DNA of 64,000 nt from an uncultured Arachnia sp. Its GTDB lineage: Bacteria > Actinomycetota > Actinomycetes > Propionibacteriales > Propionibacteriaceae. Below the pieces are notes generated by a model. It made no database searches, was not told the origin of the DNA, and was given only the letters and a program-made list of their open reading frames with translations. Shown piece by piece: positions 59,414 through 64,000 of this stretch (position 1 is the stretch's first letter; the number at the start of each line of letters is the position of its first letter). Both the position numbers and the translations under genes were made by a program. The stretch spans positions 146,228 through 210,227 of the forward strand of contig CANMNB010000012.1 in assembly GCA_947499145.1 (NCBI GenBank), given 5' to 3'.

Positions 59414-60268
59414 TCACCAGGCGTGGGCCAGCACCTGCGCCAGGACGTCGTCGCCGTCCACCTCCAATCCGGTGCGGGTGAACCAGGCGGCCATGTTGGT
59501 GCAGTCGCGGTGGAGGTACTCGTAGGCGTAGGGGTTCGAGGCCAGGTCCACCAGCTGCGGCACGTCGATGATCACCAGCCGCGGCTCGACGTCGTCCAGC
59601 CCGGTCACCAGCGTGTTGTAGGGGCTGAGGTCGCCGTGGACGAGCCCGAGGCGGGCCATCGTCTGCATCGCGGTGAGGAGCTGCGCGAAGAGCGACTGCA
59701 GCTGCGACGGCGACGGTCGGGTCTGGTGGAGGCGCGGGGCCGCGGCGTCGCCGTCGGCGATGAACTCCATGAGGATCTCCGTCCCGTCGATCTGCACCGG
59801 ATACGGCACGGGAACCCCGGCCGCATACAGGGTCACGAGCGCGGCCCACTCCGCATGCGCCCAGAGGCCCGACTCGAAGCCGCGGCCGTAGCCGGACTTC
59901 CGTGCCATCGCCCGGGTGTCGCGGCTGTTGCGGACGCGGCGGCCCTCGGTGTAGCCGGTGTCGCGGTGGAACAGGCGACGCTCGCTCGAGCGGTAGCGCT
60001 CGGCGGCCATGACGCAGGACCGCGAGGGGTCGCCCGGCACGGCGCGCTCGAGCAGGGAGACGTCGGCCTCCTTCCCGGATTTGAGAAGGCCGAGGTCGGT
60101 GTCGACGGCGGCCGCGGCGGTCACCAGCCAGTCGGGCCAGGGTTGGGGTCCGCGACAGAGTCGCTCGACGGAGTCCCAGGTGGACCAACGTTGGTCGTCG
60201 GCGAGTTCGTCGAGGTAGGGGGTGTGTGGGGCGTCGCTCCAACTGAACGACGACAGAAGGTTGGGCAA
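59414..60268 (-). CDS. RIO1-family protein kinase
   Basis: 284 residues. LGLLKSGKEADVSLLER is the RIO phosphate-binding loop with invariant Lys/Ser; GLVHGDLSPYNTLV is the catalytic loop (Asp), and LVIIDVPQLVDL the metal-binding loop (Asp). RIO proteins in bacteria are poorly studied; in archaea and eukaryotes they mature ribosomes. The start is TTG (MPNLLSSFSW) with AGGAG about 7 nt upstream, and no ATG/GTG fits. A structured leader with a small upstream ORF precedes it. Confidence 0.9.
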   Translation of the reverse strand: MPNLLSSFSWSDAPHTPYLDELADDQRWSTWDSVERLCRGPQPWPDWLVTAAAAVDTDLGLLKSGKEADVSLLERAVPGDPSRSCVMAAERYRSSERRLFHRDTGYTEGRRVRNSRDTRAMARKSGYGRGFESGLWAHAEWAALVTLYAAGVPVPYPVQIDGTEILMEFIADGDAAAPRLHQTRPSPSQLQSLFAQLLTAMQTMARLGLVHGDLSPYNTLVTGLDDVEPRLVIIDVPQLVDLASNPYAYEYLHRDCTNMAAWFTRTGLEVDGDDVLAQVLAHAW

Positions 60269-60306
60269 GGGTGTTCTCCTGAGGAGGAGGCACCCAGGCG
60301 CGAGTG

Positions 60307-60369
60307 TCAGGCGGCGGGAGCCTCAAGTGAAGGGGGGTTCGAGCATGGGTACACAGCAATGGGTGTCAT
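60307..60369 (-). CDS. Possible 20-codon upstream ORF in the RIO kinase leader
   Basis: ATG with GGGAG about 7 nt upstream encodes MTPIAVYPCSNPPSLEAPAA and stops 38 nt before the TTG of the kinase. It lies inside a folded leader (CAGCCTCGTGAAGGG against CCCTTCACTTGAGGCT). The peptide is Pro-rich, which could stall ribosomes. It is a prediction with no homology support. Confidence 0.3.
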   Translation of the reverse strand: MTPIAVYPCSNPPSLEAPAA

Positions 60370-60504
60370 CTCTCACTCCCTTCACGAGGCTGCCGGACGC
60401 GGGTGCGACCTGAGTTCAGAGTAACGCGACGATCGCCGGACGGATAGAGCCAACGAGACGGCGATCGCGATTGGACAGCGGCCAGCGACCCGCAGGAATA
60501 GCAT

Positions 60505-60534
60505 GGGAAGTAGCCCGAAAGGGCGGTGAATCCC
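60505..60534 (+). promoter_or_regulatory. Compact leader structure before the 133-aa membrane protein
   Basis: GGGA-n4-GCCC-GAAA-GGGC-n6-TCCC: a GAAA-tetraloop hairpin nested in a second short helix, ending 2 nt before the GGGAGGGG ribosome site. Farther upstream, CGATCGCCG and CGGCGATCG (60430-60467) form another stem. It could sequester or time translation. No known riboswitch recognised. Confidence 0.35.
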
Positions 60535-60544
60535 GGGAGGGGTC

Positions 60545-60946
60545 ATGCTCGTCACACTTGTGGGTGTCGTGCTCGCCATCATCATCGTCGGGGTGATTGT
60601 CACCATCGACCGTAGAAGACCAGCTGCCTCCGGTCCCCCACCACGTCCCACGCTCCCGGCGTGGTCCTCCCTCGGCTTCGGCTTGGTGTCGCTCGTCGCG
60701 CTGGTCTGGCCGCTGCTGCTGAGCCGCACCGCGCCGTCGGGCGACGAGGGCGCCGTGACGGTGTCCAATTCGCAGCTGGTGCCGCTGGCGTCGATCTCGT
60801 TCTCGCTGGTCGGGTTCGCGCTCGGCGTGTATGCCCTCCGGCGCGGGGATCGGCACTGGCCGACGTGGGTGGGGATCGTCGCGAGCGGCCTGACCGTCGC
60901 GTTCTGGCTGTTCTTCCTGATCGGGAACATCGTCTCCCCGGCATAG
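60545..60946 (+). CDS. Small membrane protein of unknown function
   Basis: 133 residues with GGGAGGGG upstream. Four hydrophobic segments: MLVTLVGVVLAIIIVGVIVTI, SSLGFGLVSLVALVWPLLL, LVPLASISFSLVGFALGVYAL, and WVGIVASGLTVAFWLFFLIG. The topology is that of small actinobacterial membrane proteins; I do not recognise a family. It precedes the DUF262 gene by 86 nt but has different base composition, so a shared function is not implied. Confidence 0.65.
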   Translation: MLVTLVGVVLAIIIVGVIVTIDRRRPAASGPPPRPTLPAWSSLGFGLVSLVALVWPLLLSRTAPSGDEGAVTVSNSQLVPLASISFSLVGFALGVYALRRGDRHWPTWVGIVASGLTVAFWLFFLIGNIVSPA

Positions 60947-61032
60947 GAGTGTCGAAGGGTGATCTGACCACCAAGCCTGCTCGATGTGTGTGTTTCCAGC
61001 TAGCGTTCAGTGGAACGACAAGGAGACAACGC

Positions 61033-62823
61033 ATGGCGAAGTACTCAGTTACACAGTCCGCAGTCACGCAGCTACTGACCGACGTCAAGAGCGACCGCAT
61101 CGCCATACCCGAACTTCAACGCCCTTTCGTTTGGGACAGCATCAAGGTCCGTGACCTGATGGACTCCCTGTACAAGGGCTATCCCGTTGGGTACCTGATC
61201 ACTTGGCAATCTGTAGGTGCCAAACTCAAAGGCGGCCAGATCGCGGCCCACCAGCAGATCCTCATCGACGGGCAGCAGCGCATCACCGCACTCCGCGCTG
61301 CAGTAGCTGGCCTCAAAGTCATCAACAAGAGGTACAAGCCAGTACGAATCGTCATCGCCTTCAATCCGCTTACGGAGGAATTCGCGACGGCGACTCCGGT
61401 GATTCGCAAGAACCCCCAGTGGATCGCCGATATCAGCGAGTACTTCAACTCCGAGTCACCCCTGTCCTTTGCACGTGAGTACCTGGAACGAAACCCAAAC
61501 GTCGACGCCAAGGTCTTTGAGACCAACCTCGGGCGCCTCGGGAGGATCCAGAACGCACAGATCGGCATCATTGGGTTGGCGGATGATCTCGACGTCGAGA
61601 CGGTCTCGGAGATCTTCATCAGGATCAACTCGAAGGGCGTGCCACTGAGTAGTGCGGACTTCGCCATGAGCAAGATCGCGACCTACGGCGATCGCGGACG
61701 AAACCTGCGCAAACTCATCGACTACTTCTGCCATCTCGCCGTCGCGCCACACGCCTTCGCCGACATCCAGGAGAACGACCACGAGTTCGCCGTCACCTCG
61801 TACATGAAGGCGATCAGTTGGCTCAAGGACGAGGCAGAGGACCTCTACGACCCGGAATACAGCGACATCATCCGCGTCGCCGGGCTCGTTGGATTCAGCC
61901 GCGGCAAGGCGTCCAGCATCGTCAGCGAACTGTCGGGGCGAGACCCGGAGACACGACGAATCGACGAGGGGCGTATCCCCGTCTCGTACGACAGGCTCGA
62001 ACGGGCGCTCCTCCAGATCGTGAGCAACTACCACTTCGACAACTTCCTCATGCTCATCAAGTCCGCGGGATTCATCTCGTCCGGGATGGTGAACTCACGA
62101 AACGCGCTCAACTTCGCGTACGCGTTCTATCTCCGCCTCCGGGAGGACAAGGAGATGAGCGAGGGAGAACGCAAGCGAATCGTGAAGCGCTGGTTCGTGA
62201 TGTCGATGTTGACTGCCCGGCACTCAGGGAGCTTCGAGTCCACGTGGGAGCAGGACATCCGTCGCATCGATGAACAGGGCGCGGCCAACTATCTCAAACA
62301 GGTTGAGGAGTCTGAGCTCTCTGACGCGTTCTGGGCTGTCACGCTGCCCTCGGCACTGGAAACGACAAGCACCGTCAGTCCGTTCTTCCAGACCTTCCTC
62401 GCCGCACAGGTCGCCAACAACTCCCGCGGATTCCTATCAAGAGGAATCACGGTGGCAGCCATGACTCAGCAGTCCGGCGACATCCATCACATCGTCCCCA
62501 AGGACTACCTGCAGAAGAACGGCTACCCTGACCGCGGAGACTACAACCAGGTCGCCAACTTCGCGCTGACCGAGACGTCCATCAACATCAGCATCAGCAA
62601 CAAGCCGCCCGTGGAGTACATGGCCCAACTGGAGGTACAGATCCGCTCCGGGCACTTGACTCTGGGCGAGATCACGGATTTCGATGATCTGGCCACGAAT
62701 CTTTCCGAGAATGCAGTCCCCACTAATCTGTTCGAGGTCACGGCCGAAAGCTACAAAGCGTTCCTCGCTCAGCGGCGAAAGTTGATGGCTGCCACGATCC
62801 GGGACTACTACCACTCGCTATGA
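61033..62823 (+). CDS. GmrSD-like DUF262/DUF1524 nuclease (type IV restriction-like)
   Basis: 596 residues, from ATG with AAGGAGA upstream. The DUF262 (GmrS/ParB-like NTPase) part shows IPELQRPFVWDSIKVRDLMDSLYKGYPVGYL and ILIDGQQRITALRA, the DGQQR motif being the nucleotide site; LGIIGL...SEIFIRINSKGVPLSSADFAMSKI follows. The C-terminal DUF1524 HNH part has DIHHIVPKDYLQKNGY and GDYNQVANFALTETSIN. Such proteins cut glucosylated or otherwise modified phage DNA. The codon use and lower GC than its neighbours suggest transfer. It stands alone, without methylase. Confidence 0.88.
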   Translation: MAKYSVTQSAVTQLLTDVKSDRIAIPELQRPFVWDSIKVRDLMDSLYKGYPVGYLITWQSVGAKLKGGQIAAHQQILIDGQQRITALRAAVAGLKVINKRYKPVRIVIAFNPLTEEFATATPVIRKNPQWIADISEYFNSESPLSFAREYLERNPNVDAKVFETNLGRLGRIQNAQIGIIGLADDLDVETVSEIFIRINSKGVPLSSADFAMSKIATYGDRGRNLRKLIDYFCHLAVAPHAFADIQENDHEFAVTSYMKAISWLKDEAEDLYDPEYSDIIRVAGLVGFSRGKASSIVSELSGRDPETRRIDEGRIPVSYDRLERALLQIVSNYHFDNFLMLIKSAGFISSGMVNSRNALNFAYAFYLRLREDKEMSEGERKRIVKRWFVMSMLTARHSGSFESTWEQDIRRIDEQGAANYLKQVEESELSDAFWAVTLPSALETTSTVSPFFQTFLAAQVANNSRGFLSRGITVAAMTQQSGDIHHIVPKDYLQKNGYPDRGDYNQVANFALTETSINISISNKPPVEYMAQLEVQIRSGHLTLGEITDFDDLATNLSENAVPTNLFEVTAESYKAFLAQRRKLMAATIRDYYHSL

Positions 62824-62946
62824 ACACGCTCTGACACCTACACGAGCCTGCGTCGCGAGATCCCTCGGGCTGCGACCCGGCGGGGGCCAACCGAGCCAGC
62901 ACTCACTCGACCAAGACGGGATCAGCCTGCGCACTTCAGAGACCGG

Positions 62947-62981
62947 GCGGGGGCGGCCGTCGTCGTCCGGTCAGCCCCCGC
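62947..62981 (+). terminator. Hairpin downstream of the DUF262 gene
   Basis: GCGGGGGC and GCCCCCGC with a 19-nt loop, 120 nt after the stop. The rest of the 307-bp gap 62824-63130 shows no gene or repeat I can support. Confidence 0.4.
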
Positions 62982-63130
62982 TGGACCTGCCAGCAGACTC
63001 CATGGGGTCCCGGACGCAGCGCGCTGAGCGCGACATGCCCCGTGCGTTCGTGATGACACCGCTGTCCATCAGTGGTCGACCAAGGACGATGTCGGTCTTC
63101 GCTGCCCGATAGGCCGCTACCTTGTCCATC

Positions 63131-63322
63131 ATGGTTGAGGAACCCGCATCGACTGGGGACGTGAAGCGGATGCGGCTGCGCTACGCCGGCACCTGCGCGA
63201 GTTGTGGCGCGAAACTAGATCCAGGCACAACGGCGGACTACGACCGGGTGAGCAAGACGGTGGCGTGCGTGACGTGCCCGCCCGAGTTCCGGGATAGAGC
63301 CCCGCTGGGTGGTGGGCTTTGA
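63131..63322 (+). CDS. 63-residue zinc-ribbon protein, possibly a truncated gene
   Basis: MVEEPASTGDVKRMRLRYAGTCASCGAKLDPGTTADYDRVSKTVACVTCPPEFRDRAPLGGGL: two CxxC knuckles (CASC, CVTC) form a zinc ribbon. This block is the N-terminal module of larger actinobacterial proteins, some with nuclease (NERD-like) domains, so it may be the front end of a gene cut by the neighbouring IS256 element. TACCTT lies 7 nt before the ATG (leaderless); the TTG start of the ORF track overlaps it and is rejected. Confidence 0.55.
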   Translation: MVEEPASTGDVKRMRLRYAGTCASCGAKLDPGTTADYDRVSKTVACVTCPPEFRDRAPLGGGL

Positions 63323-63337
63323 GGTGGTCCTCGGTGC

Positions 63338-64000
63338 TCACTTGCCGCCTTCGATGGCGGCTCGGTCATCACCAGTATCCATGGTTTCGGTGAGTATGGT
63401 CATGGATTCTTCGGAGGGGTAGCGGCGGTCGTCGGCGATCCATTCGTCGTGGGTGTCGATGAGGACGGCGCCGACGAGGCGCTCGAGCGGGTTGGTGGCC
63501 CAGATCTTGCGCCAATGGGCTTTGGGAAAGCCGGTGAACGCGAGGACCTCGGCCTTCGCCTCGTCCATCACTCCTGCGATCTTGGGGAAGCTGGCGGCGA
63601 GTTGGTCACGGACCTCGTCCCAGGCCGCGGAGGCGGCTTCGGTGTTGGGTTGGGCGAAGATGGTGCGGGACACCGCCGCGACCATGTCGGCGTGGGATTT
63701 CGGGACGTGGGCGAGCAGGTTGCGGGCGAAGTGGACCCGGCATCGCTGGTGGGCTGAGCCCTGGAAGGCCCGCTTCAGTGCCGCTACCAGCCCGGAGTGT
63801 TGGTCGGAGATCACCAGCCTCACTCCCGTCAGGCCGCGCTGTTTGAGGCTGAGCAGGAAGCTGCGCCAGAACGTCTCGTCCTCGCTGTCGCCGACGTCAA
63901 GGCCGAGGACCTCACGTGATCCGTCGGCAGCGATCCCGGTCGCGACCACGACCGCCATCGACACCACCTGCCCGCCCTTGCCGGGCTTGTTACGAACGTG
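63338..64000 (-). mobile_element. IS256 (Mutator)-family transposase, partial at the right edge
   Basis: The open frame runs off the window and continues upstream of the ORF-track start (HVRNKPGKGGQVVSMAVVVATGIAADGSREVLGL). GLTGVRLVISDQHSGLVAALKRAFQGSAHQRCRVHFARNLLAHVPK holds the second catalytic Asp and the CxxH zinc-like motif of the family, and WRKIWATNPLERL the Glu. Here NPLERL is followed directly by VGAVLIDTHDEW; in intact members about 20 residues (NKEIKRRxxVVGIFPN type) lie between, so an in-frame deletion has removed them. The element is probably inactive. Its left end must lie close to 63323-63337, but no terminal repeat could be checked. Confidence 0.85.

Noticed and set aside
1-64000. 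CRISPR array, rRNA or tRNA genes, replication origin
   Set aside because: No regular spacer-repeat series, rRNA-like or complete tRNA sequence and no DnaA-box cluster were seen by eye; a computed scan was not possible.

Overview
This window is high-GC, densely coded DNA from an actinobacterium. The start-codon mix, the many leaderless-looking promoters, the LplA/LplB/YtcP-type sugar ABC operons with DUF624 proteins, and the intergenic repeats resembling those of Propionibacteriaceae suggest a member of that family (Tessaracoccus/Propioniciclava-like). The family assignment is an inference. No tRNA, rRNA or CRISPR array was recognised.

Layout. (1) 1-8300, minus strand: a complete respiratory nitrate reductase operon narGHJI followed by two NarK-type transporters, the second cut by the window edge. 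Molybdenum-cofactor genes (mobA, moaA, moaD) lie at 16.7-18.9 kb and fit the need of NarG for Mo-bisMGD. (2) 8.4-16.7 kb: a glycan-use locus with a GH43 enzyme, a divergent LacI regulator, a lipoprotein sugar-binding protein, two permeases, a DUF624 membrane protein and a second GH43 (beta-xylosidase type). (3) 16.7-31.9 kb: housekeeping and mixed genes, namely a PaiB-like FMN protein, a domain-permuted GH3, a fructosamine kinase, a HAD phosphatase, a sirtuin, a PadR regulator, a GH35 beta-galactosidase, a small P450/methyltransferase/SRPBCC cluster, and an esterase followed by the stump of an AraN-like sugar-binding protein. (4) 31.9-48.5 kb: an orphan phage-tail-sheath protein, GH36 alpha-galactosidase, FAD/Rieske oxidoreductase, NYN-domain protein, two CNNM/CBS membrane proteins, a lipoprotein, an HNH protein, carbamate kinase, GH2 beta-galactosidase, a CaCA cation exchanger and a HesB-like protein. 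(5) 48.6-59.4 kb: a second glycan locus with the same design as the first (two translationally coupled LacI regulators, GH127 beta-L-arabinofuranosidase, sugar-binding protein, two permeases, DUF624, GH31). Its left edge abuts a truncated cytidylate-kinase-like gene and a repeat copy, so it looks inserted. (6) 59.4-64 kb: RIO-family kinase, small membrane protein, a GmrSD-like DUF262/DUF1524 nuclease of lower GC, a zinc-ribbon mini-ORF, and an IS256-family transposase running off the right edge.

The two ABC loci import oligosaccharides released from plant polysaccharides (arabinoxylan, arabinan or pectin-like). No ATPase is encoded beside them, so they probably share a genomic MsiK-type ATPase. 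The scattered GH2, GH3, GH35, GH36 and esterase genes extend the same diet. Nitrate respiration offers an anaerobic electron sink.

The most unusual signals are non-coding: a dispersed palindromic repeat (AAAATCGA-n7-TCGATTTT type) found only 5' of genes; matched 14-bp hairpins between binding-protein and permease genes in both ABC operons; a series of promoters whose -10 box lies 6-7 nt before the start codon; a 19-bp hairpin element before the CaCA gene whose partial copy sits at the truncation point of the kinase-like pseudogene; and 75-bp elements with 11-bp terminal inverted repeats.
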